This document shows, in pieces, positions 28,101 to 36,199 of a stretch of 57,338 nucleotides of DNA. The position numbers were made by a program, and so were the translations under genes. The notes below the pieces were generated by a model, which was given only the letters and a program-made list of their open reading frames with translations, searched no databases and was not told the origin of the DNA. The DNA lies in contig CAXXWB010000013.1 in assembly GCA_963677505.2 (NCBI GenBank), positions 1 to 57,338 on the forward strand, written 5' to 3'. Position 1 is the first letter of the stretch. Every line of letters starts with the position of its first letter. This DNA comes from JBGSUZ01 sp963677505 (lineage in GTDB: Bacteria > Bacillota > Clostridia > Peptostreptococcales > Acidaminobacteraceae).

Positions 28101-29597
28101 TTAATAGATGAATGGCAAAAGCAAATCAGTGAGAAAAATGGTGAACTGGATAAATTGCAAGTGATTGAGTCGGACTACATGGCAATACTTTATGATGGGG
28201 TAAAACATAAGCTCTTAATGGATCAGCTACAAAAGTTGGAAGAAGAATTAAAGAAACATGAGACTGAATTACTGAGACGTTGGGCGGTTATAGAGACAAA
28301 AGAGAAAGATTTGACCCAGTCAGGAGAAGCGATTCTTAACAAATACGATGAGGTTGCTTTAGTTTCAAGAGAATCTATCATCCATATTGATTTTAAAGTA
28401 CGAAAAAATGAGAATCAACAACAATATAAAGCCTTTGACACACAGATTTCAAAATATAAAAGCTTACGAGAAGAGGTAAGCGCATCCTTAAATAGCTTTG
28501 AGGATAGCGGTGGAGACGAACTCCGTGAGAACGAGGCAGATGTATTTTCTATTGAAATGACAGAAGTTGAAATTAAGGATCTTAGAAAAGAGATCCTTCA
28601 ATCGGTTAAACAGTTGCGCAGCAAGTTAGAAGAGAATAAGCGTGTATTAACGGATTCATACAATAAATTGGATATAGAATTTAATCGGGACAACAGGTTA
28701 CTCATAAGTCTTTTCCAAAATTTGTTTAAAGGGCAAAAAATTTATGATTATGACTATAGCAAACGGGTCTTGGAACAAGCGAGGAATTCTATTTCGGTGA
28801 TGCTTAAAAAGCATGAAACAGATCTTAAAAACGTAAAAGAGTCTGAAGAAAAACTGAATGATTTCGTGTTGGAGAGGGTTACAACGGTTTACGAGCAACT
28901 TAGAGAAATTGACAAGCATTCTACTATTGAAATACAAGACAAATATCAGAAGATGCTTTATATTGAAATGCCAAAAAAAGATACTTTAGATACAGTTAGG
29001 CTTAAAAATTATTTAAAGTCAGTCATTAATTATTCTAAACATCGTATGGAAGAAAATGAAGTTTCGGATATAGATAAATATTTGGATAATCATTTGAGCT
29101 TGGATAAGCTATTTGATGAATATCTACCTATCCGAAGTATTTCCGTCAGTATTAGTAAAATAGAACAGAACAAAGTATCTAAAATTCCGTGGGAAGAAGT
29201 AGGCAAAGTTTCTGGTGGAGAAGAATTTGTAAGCGTGTTTATATTGTTTATATCTCTGATGAGTTATACTAGAGGCTATCAATTAAGCCGCAAGCAATCA
29301 GGAAAGGTGCTTGTCATGGACAACCCATTTGGACCAGTGTCTTCAGAACATTTACTTGAACCGCTATTTAAAATTGCTAAGACTTATGATGCTCAGCTTA
29401 TCTGTTTTACACATATCAATACAAGCGCCATTACGAGTCAATTCGATTTAATATATTCGTTAAGAGTTGTCCGTGAAGTTGGAAGTTCTAAGGAACATGT
29501 GGATGTTAAACTGACAAAAGACATATGCTCAGGTATTGAGTATGTTGAAAGTGGATTGTTTGAAACCGGGGAAGTTGAGCAACTTGGCTGGCTATAA
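25179..29597 (+). CDS. jetC: Wadjet subunit JetC (SMC-like ATPase)
   Basis: 1472 aa, MukB/SMC-like. N-terminal head with Walker A NGGGKT (residues 39-44, Lys43), very long coiled coils (~240-560 and ~770-1300) around a central hinge-like region (~600-760), and a C-terminal head with the signature SGGEE (1345-1349), Walker B VLVMDNPFG (Asp1381) and H-loop-like ICFTHIN. JetC dimers extrude DNA loops and present small circular DNA to JetD. Note that the residue after the Walker B Asp is Asn1382 rather than the Glu of classical SMC heads. GGAGG ribosome site within the jetB end. The gene is intact and of normal length. Confidence 0.92.
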   Translation: MPKLSKFRVVNLIYNDTRHIYDEIFDFSNGSNGLMLLANGGGKTVLTQMMLQPVIPKTDLKTRKFADYFKNNHRPTLLMNEWLLDSDGGKLLTGLVIQNQVRRKRGQDDDQDVLNITAFVIEYHRAETYNIDNIPVIQRDAQGHRLMRSYDEITADLDKHARKHKGMVSVFNWSDSAEAKRMYQQTLGIYGIIQQEWLDTILKINKEEAGLQSFFNDAKKSETLIQKKILPIIESKLEENNTEKVEIQSLIKSHAQLLVKNDQIIKDEMTYNRFIAESLLYEKDLLELKTSIEALDLAIFQMSRVYYGYKDLSVQLEDEIHQLDEYKKLNRHEQQQIAFEEACFEFYKKWDEKDKLNKEAKQIELDKTDVVYKIQNVKNLKDTQEASKLYKDILQLKEKVSIKQEMLSNMLNEEDVFELDALMAVLLDKYGVEKDRLKAFGTELIEKTKEIEDQAKALDAKVQQLSQEIQSTRDEETKYVTLINHFEEDVNHLNETNTAFKWEKHPLLNEFDRTQLEAYIENIQDKRQKLQDSMETLVVQIETYDNETVENEKILSEEKVALKDFQNEEVNQSRELKKFREKYHFTQQSLEQYGIKSEMFYQIDEVNSLLSNMVEEREGKRHHLILEKAIVTQRMESLKAGQLNALSDDFASFLDTNDIRYEFGYNWLLNYKGDRIPEHLYLQDLAVLPYSLIMDVNDLHRFKEIVKSYHLTMVVPILTHEYIHTILKGESSLGDEVGLYYHTSFDQKLMDVSYREKEIERYKGEIDKIEQDIMLIQKGIEKIRHVDYGYLEFTKVYDSDTEMRLTRQYESVLSDIEQCQEAISHREQFIETTKEKTTFKRKTLEQNKEECHSVTILINRYLELKEEYLTVLTYIEKKNEVHLQTEQNERKLNQLHTEQELQRSNSSENLQKTTANDKALENIELEMIKYGGAIRAGSAQNIIGHPFTLETIQALEAKYAAYHQSHGQVKDIQNLIDEWQKQISEKNGELDKLQVIESDYMAILYDGVKHKLLMDQLQKLEEELKKHETELLRRWAVIETKEKDLTQSGEAILNKYDEVALVSRESIIHIDFKVRKNENQQQYKAFDTQISKYKSLREEVSASLNSFEDSGGDELRENEADVFSIEMTEVEIKDLRKEILQSVKQLRSKLEENKRVLTDSYNKLDIEFNRDNRLLISLFQNLFKGQKIYDYDYSKRVLEQARNSISVMLKKHETDLKNVKESEEKLNDFVLERVTTVYEQLREIDKHSTIEIQDKYQKMLYIEMPKKDTLDTVRLKNYLKSVINYSKHRMEENEVSDIDKYLDNHLSLDKLFDEYLPIRSISVSISKIEQNKVSKIPWEEVGKVSGGEEFVSVFILFISLMSYTRGYQLSRKQSGKVLVMDNPFGPVSSEHLLEPLFKIAKTYDAQLICFTHINTSAITSQFDLIYSLRVVREVGSSKEHVDVKLTKDICSGIEYVESGLFETGEVEQLGWL

Positions 29598-29697
29598 TCT
29601 GAAAAATTATAAAAAACAAAAAACACATATTGCATAATTATAAAATTAAATATATAATTATAAAAAAATAAACATTTTTAAAAGAAGGAGGGTATTT

Positions 29698-29982
29698 ATG
29701 AAAGGGTATATGGTATTTGAAAATGGTTTCTATTTTGAAGGCAAGCTAAAAGAAACAACGACGAATGTGATTGGTAAAGTGGCAAAAGGTGAAGAAGGCA
29801 GACTCTTCATAAATACTGCTAAAGGACTTGAAGATGTGAATTGTTTCATCGAGTTTGAAGCCGATAAGACAAGTGTCATCTATAAACTACTGAAAAGCAA
29901 AGATTTGTTTGGGAAAATCGTGGTGGATCAGTTGGATATGGATTATCATATTAACGACGTGAAAACTGCATATTTATACTAA
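29698..29982 (+). CDS. Small orphan protein with CarA-N-like start
   Basis: 94 aa, no signal peptide or membrane segment. The N-terminus MKGYMVFENGFYFEGK strongly resembles the first strand pair of carbamoyl-phosphate synthase small chains, and KIVVDQLDMDYHIND near the C-terminus has a weak echo of the CarA segment IVTxTYPxIGNYGIN. The middle shows no match, and there is no amidotransferase domain. Excellent ribosome site (AAGGAGGG). It follows jetC by 100 nt of very AT-rich DNA and is closed by a terminator. Function unknown; the resemblance may be convergence over a short beta hairpin. Confidence 0.75.
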   Translation: MKGYMVFENGFYFEGKLKETTTNVIGKVAKGEEGRLFINTAKGLEDVNCFIEFEADKTSVIYKLLKSKDLFGKIVVDQLDMDYHINDVKTAYLY

Positions 29983-30008
29983 AAATTAATAAAATACTAT
30001 TAATAAAG

Positions 30009-30033
30009 CGGAGAAGATTCTCCGTTTTTTTTT
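30009..30033 (+). terminator. Terminator after the small orphan gene
   Basis: CGGAGAA - GA - TTCTCCG followed by T9. A strong short hairpin that ends the jetDABC-orphan stretch. Confidence 0.9.
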
Positions 30034-30205
30034 GTGCTTGTAATGGCATTGTAATAGACTGGGAATTTGTAGAATTAATAGGTATAATTGAATTTATTAG
30101 CTCACTAAATAATGAGGTAGAAAAAAAGAAGTCAATTAAGGGATGTAAAAACAAAGGTGTGTTACCCATTGTACGTATTTAACGGCTGAAAGGGAAAGGA
30201 AACTT

Positions 30206-31744
30206 ATGTTAACTAAATGGCATTTTAAAGGAATCATCATAGTACTATTAATTGCACTAACCACACTCAACATATCATTTGCAACAAGTACAGTCTCGAT
30301 TTACCCTCAGTTTTTCATGAAGGAAATTGTAAATGGTAACAAAGAAATTGCTTACCTGGCTCTAGAGGCAAATCTTCCTTCTAAAACCTTGGCGAGCATT
30401 AATAAAACCCTTTATATATTCTATACAACCGCAAACACTGAAATGACGCATACCTCTAGTGCAAGGCTTATGGCCTATGCAGATCACCATGTAATTGGTA
30501 ATTTAGGGGTGTTCAGTAGCGGCGGGACCACCTATACAATTGATACTGAAAAGACAGAATGGAAAAAAAACCTACATCTCAATTTGACCAATAACCATAG
30601 TTACGGTTTAAAAGATCTTTTTAAAAGTAATATGGACTATAAAAAAGAAATTGCGGCGCTACTCACCTATAAAAATGACCATGACCCTAACCGTCAAATG
30701 CCTATAAATGCATCTGAGATGATCACTGATACCAACTTTGAAATTTTGCCCGAAGGGGTTAAGTTCTTTCAAGTGGTCAAAATAGGTCATGTTTCCCAAC
30801 CTTATCAATACTTTAGTTTAACCCTTCAGTGGTATGAGTTAGATAATTTAGTTAATAAAAAGGGTGAGCTGTGGCAAGTGATTAAAGAGAGCGTGGATAC
30901 ATCGCCACTGCATCCTGTAAGTGTGACAATGCCTGAGGGTATGGTGTTATGGGGTTATGCAAATGCTCAAAATAGAATGATTATTCCAGCCCAATATGAG
31001 ACGGCAAGCAAATTTGACCATTGGGGATTTGCCCGAGTGACTAGCCCAAGTGACCCACAAGTCGCTGTTTTGATTGATCAACGTAATAAGACCATGGGTA
31101 AATTCCATCGATTAATAGAAATTGCTTCTCCAACAACAGCTATTATGTACACCATGGATGATATAATACCGAGACTTGTCACAATAGACACGCAGAAGGT
31201 ACTACAGCGCAATGTCACGTTTTATTATTCTGAAGGCGTTGTCCCTTATTCTCTTGGTAAGCAAAAAGATGATCGTTTTGGTTATGTCGACCGATTTGGA
31301 AAAGTAACCATTTCTGCCCGTTACTTAGAAGCGCGACCATTCTTTAATGGTAAGGCAATTGTTAAACTTGAATCTGGTAAATATGCATTAATAAATCATG
31401 TAGGAAAAGTGATGAAGACCTACAATGTAAAAGTGGAACCTTGCGATGCATTCAATAGCGTTCTGATTTATCAATCAAAGGGAAAATATGGCGCAATTAG
31501 CATTGCCAATAAGTCGCTTTTATCTGCGAAATACCTATGGCTCCGCTATGTGCCTGAAAATGGTCAATTTATTGTAACAACTTCAAAGGGCAACTATCTT
31601 GCAGATATGACAGGGAAGCGAATGACGGAATACTATAGGTCGATTTGTTACAGAAGTGGCAATCAGTATGAAGGGACTACATTTAAAGACGAATTGGTGT
31701 TGATTAAAGGAAATGGACAATACAAAGGGCCTGTCAATGACTAA
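30206..31744 (+). CDS. Secreted WG-repeat protein with DUF3298/RsiV-like N-terminal domain
   Basis: 512 aa. Signal peptide (residues ~7-26, GIIIVLLIALTTLNISFA). The N-terminal part (~30-230) has the look of DUF3298: SYGLKDLFKSNMDYKKEIAALL and YQYFSLTLQWYELDNL. The C-terminal half contains WG-type repeats (WGYANAQNRMIIPAQYE, FGYVDRFGKVTISARYLEA, YALINHVGKVM, YGAISIANKSLLSAKYLW). WG repeats form extracellular beta structures of unclear function, and DUF3298 is also found in RsiV anti-sigma/lysozyme-binding proteins. A -10-like TATAAT lies at 30083. GGAAAGGAAA ribosome site. Transcribed alone. Confidence 0.85.
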   Translation: MLTKWHFKGIIIVLLIALTTLNISFATSTVSIYPQFFMKEIVNGNKEIAYLALEANLPSKTLASINKTLYIFYTTANTEMTHTSSARLMAYADHHVIGNLGVFSSGGTTYTIDTEKTEWKKNLHLNLTNNHSYGLKDLFKSNMDYKKEIAALLTYKNDHDPNRQMPINASEMITDTNFEILPEGVKFFQVVKIGHVSQPYQYFSLTLQWYELDNLVNKKGELWQVIKESVDTSPLHPVSVTMPEGMVLWGYANAQNRMIIPAQYETASKFDHWGFARVTSPSDPQVAVLIDQRNKTMGKFHRLIEIASPTTAIMYTMDDIIPRLVTIDTQKVLQRNVTFYYSEGVVPYSLGKQKDDRFGYVDRFGKVTISARYLEARPFFNGKAIVKLESGKYALINHVGKVMKTYNVKVEPCDAFNSVLIYQSKGKYGAISIANKSLLSAKYLWLRYVPENGQFIVTTSKGNYLADMTGKRMTEYYRSICYRSGNQYEGTTFKDELVLIKGNGQYKGPVND

Positions 31745-31790
31745 TATTCAGCTAATCTCAACGATTTCGTGACATAAAACCTGCCTTGAA

Positions 31791-32251
31791 CTAGGCTGTT
31801 ATTTTTTCGACAATCCCGATGATTGATAAAAGTTCTGACGGCTTTTCGATGATATAGTCTGGCTCAAGGGTCTCAATTTGCTGTGGTTCCATTAAAGACC
31901 AGCCCACAAGGACGCTTTCAATGCCTGCTCGGCTACCTGCCAAAAGATCGTTAATACTATCGCCAATAAAAATGGTATTGTCAGCAGATGAATTCAATTG
32001 AGAAAGGGCTTTGAAAAGTCCTTCAGGAGAAGGTTTTTTCTCAGAAACATCATCAGATGTGATGATCACTTCAAAGAGTTTTTCCATATTGAGTTGCATG
32101 TTTCTTAAAATACCAAGATTTAAAGGCGCCGGTCATATATTCGAATTGTTTAGGATTAATAAATTTCATTTGCTCTTCAAGGGGCATTCCCAGCAAAATT
32201 GATAATAGTGCCGTCAAAATCGAATATGATGGTGTCTTTTATCATTTTCAC
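31791..32251 (-). pseudogene. HAD family phosphatase, degraded
   Basis: Reading leftwards from a GTG/ATG start (32251/32245, GGAGGT ribosome site), the catalytic motif IIFDFDGTI of HAD hydrolases is intact but the frame stops after 22 residues. A second frame gives LGMPLEEQMKFINPKQFEYM, and a third (31791-32117) gives GILRNMQLNMEKLF, then KPSPEG (motif III Lys) and TIFIGDSINDLLAGSRAG (motif IV). About 190 nt are missing relative to a normal ~215-aa member, plus frame changes, so this is a real pseudogene rather than a single sequencing slip. Confidence 0.8.
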
Positions 32252-32312
32252 ATGACCTCCTGTCTGCTATTTATCTTTATAATACACAGGATTTATTATA
32301 GGGTCTTTAATT

Positions 32313-33134
32313 CTATTTTAAGGTCATGTTAATTATTTTTATAGCATCATCTGCAAATATTTCTGTTTCAATTAATTTGGAAATTTGTTTTTGTTGTTGC
32401 TTAATGGACATACCAAACCATTTCCTATTTGTCGTTACAAAGTGAGACAGACTTGAAAATCCTGCCTGAATAGAGGCATCAGATAAACTGTACCCCTTTA
32501 TAAGGTAAATATAAGTTTTACGTATTTTCATTAAAAGCAAATAATTTTTTAAAGTTACACCAGTCTCTTTCTTGAAAAGATGGGATAACCTACTTGAGGA
32601 TAAGAAAACTTCTTTTGCGAGGTCGTTAATAACATCTTTTTCAATAGAATCTTTCTTTTTCAGACTTTGGATGACTTTCTCAACTCGACTGTCTCTCTTT
32701 TGTACTAAATCTCTTTCAATGCCACAGGCCTGCATCATTAAGTTAAAAGTATTTGAATAACTTTTAGAGAAAAAGTCAAAATCACTCTGCACTGACTTAG
32801 ATTCGTGCCATATGTTATTAATATTTGTAACAACTGAGTTTGAAAGAAGATAATAGCCTTGCCCATCGAGGTATTTCTTTTTCATTTGATTTGAAATGCT
32901 TGTAATATCGTCAATCATAAAAATGAGCATCTTGGTGCCGTTGTTTACAATTGTGTGGGTTTTCATACCATCGATAAAAATACCGTCACAAAAAATAGTC
33001 TCATCTTCTACCAAACATTGTATTTTTCCATTTATGCCAATGAGAATGTGTTGTGCCATATGCTTATGGACTAAAAAATCTGAATAATCACCATAGGTTA
33101 GTACATGATCTGAACCAATATAGACCTCATTCAT
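32313..33134 (-). CDS. AraC family transcriptional regulator
   Basis: 273 aa from the ATG at 33134 (a TTG 6 nt earlier is the alternative). N-terminal cupin-like sensor (~5-95; HKHMAQHILIGINGKIQC), linker, and a C-terminal AraC/XylS double HTH (~165-262: AKEVFLSSSRLSHLFKKETGVTLKNYLL, then SLSDASIQAGFSSLSHFVTTNRKWFGMS). Effector unknown. It starts 12 nt after the transglutaminase-like gene on the same strand, so the two are co-transcribed. The position and missing spacer suggest co-regulation, not that one acts on the other. Confidence 0.93.
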   Translation of the reverse strand: MNEVYIGSDHVLTYGDYSDFLVHKHMAQHILIGINGKIQCLVEDETIFCDGIFIDGMKTHTIVNNGTKMLIFMIDDITSISNQMKKKYLDGQGYYLLSNSVVTNINNIWHESKSVQSDFDFFSKSYSNTFNLMMQACGIERDLVQKRDSRVEKVIQSLKKKDSIEKDVINDLAKEVFLSSSRLSHLFKKETGVTLKNYLLLMKIRKTYIYLIKGYSLSDASIQAGFSSLSHFVTTNRKWFGMSIKQQQKQISKLIETEIFADDAIKIINMTLK

Positions 33135-33146
33135 AATCAACGCCCA

Positions 33147-33791
33147 TCACATTTCTTCTAATCTTAAGTTTTGGTTGACGTAATTGCTCGCTTGTTTGAA
33201 AAAAATTTTTGCTAGTTTTCTCTTCCAGAAAGGCAGTTCTTTCATGCTCTCCTTTAAAAAACTTAAATCCGCTCCGTATTTTGAGGGACTTCCCTTTATA
33301 AGACAATCTTGTTGGGGCGCGTTAATGCCTTCAATTGAAAATTCGTTGCTAAAATGATTGATTCTACGGGTTTCATCCTTCGCAAAGTTTAAATTTTTCT
33401 TTAATAAGATTTCATGAAATTCTTGATCAAAAGTAGCTTCCATAGACACCCAAGTCCCCATAATGTTGACTTCGACCAAAGTATGATAGAACTCTGTCGG
33501 CCATTTATTAAATAACCACTCAGGCATACAATCTTCTAGGGCAGACTTACTAACCCTCATAAAGTGAAGTCTCGCAGGAATATTGGCACAAGTGGCCATG
33601 TCCTTTAAAAGAAGTGCTTTGTTCATACAGGCACCTCTTTTGCTGTTTAAAATTTTTTCGGAATCTTGGAACTGATCAACAAAATCAAATTTTATTTCGT
33701 CTCTGACATAATAAAAAATTCTTTCTATTTTCTCGGCATCAGTGTCGGCGCCTTTTATTAGTTTAAATGTGACATTTGAGACTGTATCCAT
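33147..33791 (-). CDS. Transglutaminase-like domain protein
   Basis: 214 aa, cytoplasmic by sequence. A transglutaminase-like (papain-fold) core with a visible Cys-His-Asp triad: Cys55 in RGACMNKALLLKDMA, His103 in EFYHTLVEV and Asp122 in EATFDQEF. The C-terminus is basic and helical. Proteins of this type cleave or cross-link peptides, but many are uncharacterised. GGGAG ribosome site before the ATG. First gene of a two-gene operon with the AraC regulator. No signal peptide, so it probably acts inside the cell. Confidence 0.88.
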   Translation of the reverse strand: MDTVSNVTFKLIKGADTDAEKIERIFYYVRDEIKFDFVDQFQDSEKILNSKRGACMNKALLLKDMATCANIPARLHFMRVSKSALEDCMPEWLFNKWPTEFYHTLVEVNIMGTWVSMEATFDQEFHEILLKKNLNFAKDETRRINHFSNEFSIEGINAPQQDCLIKGSPSKYGADLSFLKESMKELPFWKRKLAKIFFKQASNYVNQNLRLEEM

Positions 33792-33927
33792 TTGAAAATC
33801 TCCCTTTATTGATGTAGATAGGTATTATTAACATTGATTGGCTATAAGTATATACGCTTTAGGTAAGAAGAACTTCTATTAAGACGCTAAAATGATCAGT
33901 TCTACTAATAATTTAACATAAATATGC

Positions 33928-33956
33928 TTATTACTATGTAGTACTGTGTATATAAT
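33928..33956 (+). promoter_or_regulatory. Candidate promoter for ppk1
   Basis: TATAAT (33951-33956) with TTATTA 17 nt upstream (33928-33933), 78 nt before ppk1. The rest of the 33792-34033 gap holds a small hairpin GTATCC-GAG-GGGTAC but no riboswitch class that I recognise. Confidence 0.35.
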
Positions 33957-34033
33957 TAATAGGAGCTGTTGAATAATAGCACACGCGTATCCGAGGGGTA
34001 CCTATATAAAAAGCTGATAGTGGGGGAAAGACG

Positions 34034-36163
34034 ATGTTGAGTGAGAGTCCAGATGATCATTTAAAATTTATGCAAAATAGAGAACTTTCATGGTTAAAAT
34101 TTAATGAACGTGTCTTAGAGGAAGGCATGGATACCTCTGTACCACTATTGGAAAGACTGAAGTACATTTCAATATTTACAAGTAATTTAGATGAATTTTT
34201 TATGATTCGTGTGGGAAGTTTACACGATATTGCCTCTGTAGACCCTAATTTTAGAGACAGTAAGTCTGGTTTAAGTGCAAAAGAGCAATTGGAGTCTATT
34301 TACAAGACCGTAAGACCGCTTTATAAGAAGAAAGATGATCTTTACAAGCAGTTAATGGAGCAATTGAAAAACGAAAAATATATTTCATTAGAATGGAAAG
34401 AATTGGTTGATACAGATAAAAAATTTTTACGAGACTATTATAAATCTTTAATCAGGCCAATCCTTTCGCCCCAAGTCATTGACGCACACCGACCATTTCC
34501 GCATATTAACAATAAAGAATTGTATATCTTTGCGATCTTAAAAAATAAAGAAGGCAGCCATTTAGGTATTTTGCAAGTGCCGAAGAGCTTACCTGAGTAC
34601 ATACAATTACCAGGCCGCCCAAGTCAGTTTATAATGACTGAAAAAGTGATTTTTGAATTTATAGAAGAGATATTTGGGAAAATGAGTGTGGTTGAGAAAA
34701 ACTGTATTTGTATAACGAGAAATGCGGACATTACAGTAGATGATGAGTCCTTTGATATCACTGAAGACTATAGAAGTCACATGAAAAAATTGTTAAAAAA
34801 AAGAAGTAAAATGGCTGCGGTAAGGCTTGAAGCTAATTATTCAATGAGTGAAGAGCTTCGCCGTGAACTTTGTGAACATTTTAAAATAAAAAAGGAACAA
34901 ATTTATATTACGAGTGCCCCTTTAAAAATGGGATATGTGATGGATTTGGTGCCAAGACTGGCTGAAGAACAACTAAAAAACCTTACTTTTCCAGTATATA
35001 GTCCTACAATCACGGCTCAAGTAGACAGCAATCGCAGTATGATGCACCAAGTTAAGCAAAATGATGTGTTGGTATTTCACCCCTATGAAAGCATAGGCAC
35101 CTTCCTTCAATTAATCAAAGAAGCGTCTCAAAATGATAATGTAATCAGCATAAGGATAACCATTTATAGATTAGCAAAAAAAGCTAAGCTTGTTGATTAT
35201 TTATGTGCCGCTGCAGAAAATGGCAAAGACGTTACGGTTATTGTTGAGTTACGCGCTAGATTTGACGAACAAAATAACATTGACTGGTCAGAGAAGCTAG
35301 AAGACTCAGGGTGCAGAGTTATATATGGCTTTGAGGACTATAAAGTGCATTCTAAAATTTGTCTGATAACCTATAAAGAAAGAAATACCCTCAATTATAT
35401 GACGCAAATAGGTACAGGAAACTATAATGAGAAGACTTCTGAAATATATACCGATTTGTCCTTGATGACGGCTAATGCGGAAATCGGAAAAGATGCAAAT
35501 GAATTTTTCAATAACATGTGCATAGGCAATTTAAGTGGTGACTATTCTAATTTATTGGTAGCCCCAAACCATTTTAAGCATAAGTTAATGAATTTGATCG
35601 ATCTGGAAATTCGCAAAGGCACTCAAGGTTCTATTGTGATGAAAATCAATTCTTTAACGGACATAGATGTAATTAATAAATTATCAGAAGCCTCTATGTC
35701 GGGCGTGGAAGTAAAGTTAATTGTGAGGGGCATTTGTTGCTTGCTACCTGGCATTCCACAAAAAACAGAAAATGTGAGCGTGATCAGTATCGTAGGTCGA
35801 TATTTAGAACATTCAAGAATATATAGCTTTGGCAAAGATGCGGACCAAAAGATATATATTGGTTCAGCTGATTTAATGACGAGAAATACAGAGAGAAGGG
35901 TTGAAGTGGCATGTCCTATTCTCAACCCTATTATCAAAGAAAAAATAAATGAAATACTAAAAGTTTATTTCTATGATAACGTAAAGGCCCGTAGCCTGTG
36001 TAGTGATGGAACTTATAAGAAAATTAATAGCAATCAGATTGCCATTGAAGCACAGATGTATTTCTGTGACCAATATACGCGCTATGATTTGTTGAAAAAA
36101 ACAGATAAGATGCTGAAAAAGTCTTATTGGAAGCGTTTGTTGGCCTTTGTTAAAGGAACATAG
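34034..36163 (+). CDS. ppk1: Polyphosphate kinase 1
   Basis: 709 aa, usual length. PPK1 makes polyphosphate from ATP terminal phosphates and can run backwards. N-terminal domain NRELSWLKFNERVLEE, head domain, and two PLD-like catalytic domains. His439 in YKVHSKICLI and His593 in LEHSRIYSFG correspond closely to E. coli His435 and His592, the autophosphorylation site and its partner. The family motif GTGNYNEKTSEIYTDLSL is present. GGGGGAAAG ribosome site before the ATG at 34034. The adjoining Crp/Fnr gene is convergent, so ppk1 is a single-gene unit. No polyphosphatase gene is nearby. Confidence 0.96.
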   Translation: MLSESPDDHLKFMQNRELSWLKFNERVLEEGMDTSVPLLERLKYISIFTSNLDEFFMIRVGSLHDIASVDPNFRDSKSGLSAKEQLESIYKTVRPLYKKKDDLYKQLMEQLKNEKYISLEWKELVDTDKKFLRDYYKSLIRPILSPQVIDAHRPFPHINNKELYIFAILKNKEGSHLGILQVPKSLPEYIQLPGRPSQFIMTEKVIFEFIEEIFGKMSVVEKNCICITRNADITVDDESFDITEDYRSHMKKLLKKRSKMAAVRLEANYSMSEELRRELCEHFKIKKEQIYITSAPLKMGYVMDLVPRLAEEQLKNLTFPVYSPTITAQVDSNRSMMHQVKQNDVLVFHPYESIGTFLQLIKEASQNDNVISIRITIYRLAKKAKLVDYLCAAAENGKDVTVIVELRARFDEQNNIDWSEKLEDSGCRVIYGFEDYKVHSKICLITYKERNTLNYMTQIGTGNYNEKTSEIYTDLSLMTANAEIGKDANEFFNNMCIGNLSGDYSNLLVAPNHFKHKLMNLIDLEIRKGTQGSIVMKINSLTDIDVINKLSEASMSGVEVKLIVRGICCLLPGIPQKTENVSVISIVGRYLEHSRIYSFGKDADQKIYIGSADLMTRNTERRVEVACPILNPIIKEKINEILKVYFYDNVKARSLCSDGTYKKINSNQIAIEAQMYFCDQYTRYDLLKKTDKMLKKSYWKRLLAFVKGT

Positions 36164-36199
36164 AAACTTATAAAGTTTCTTGCTTTAGAGAAAAAGGAT

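Noticed and set aside
33957..34033. Riboswitch upstream of ppk1
   Set aside because: Only a small hairpin is visible; no conserved aptamer core was recognised.
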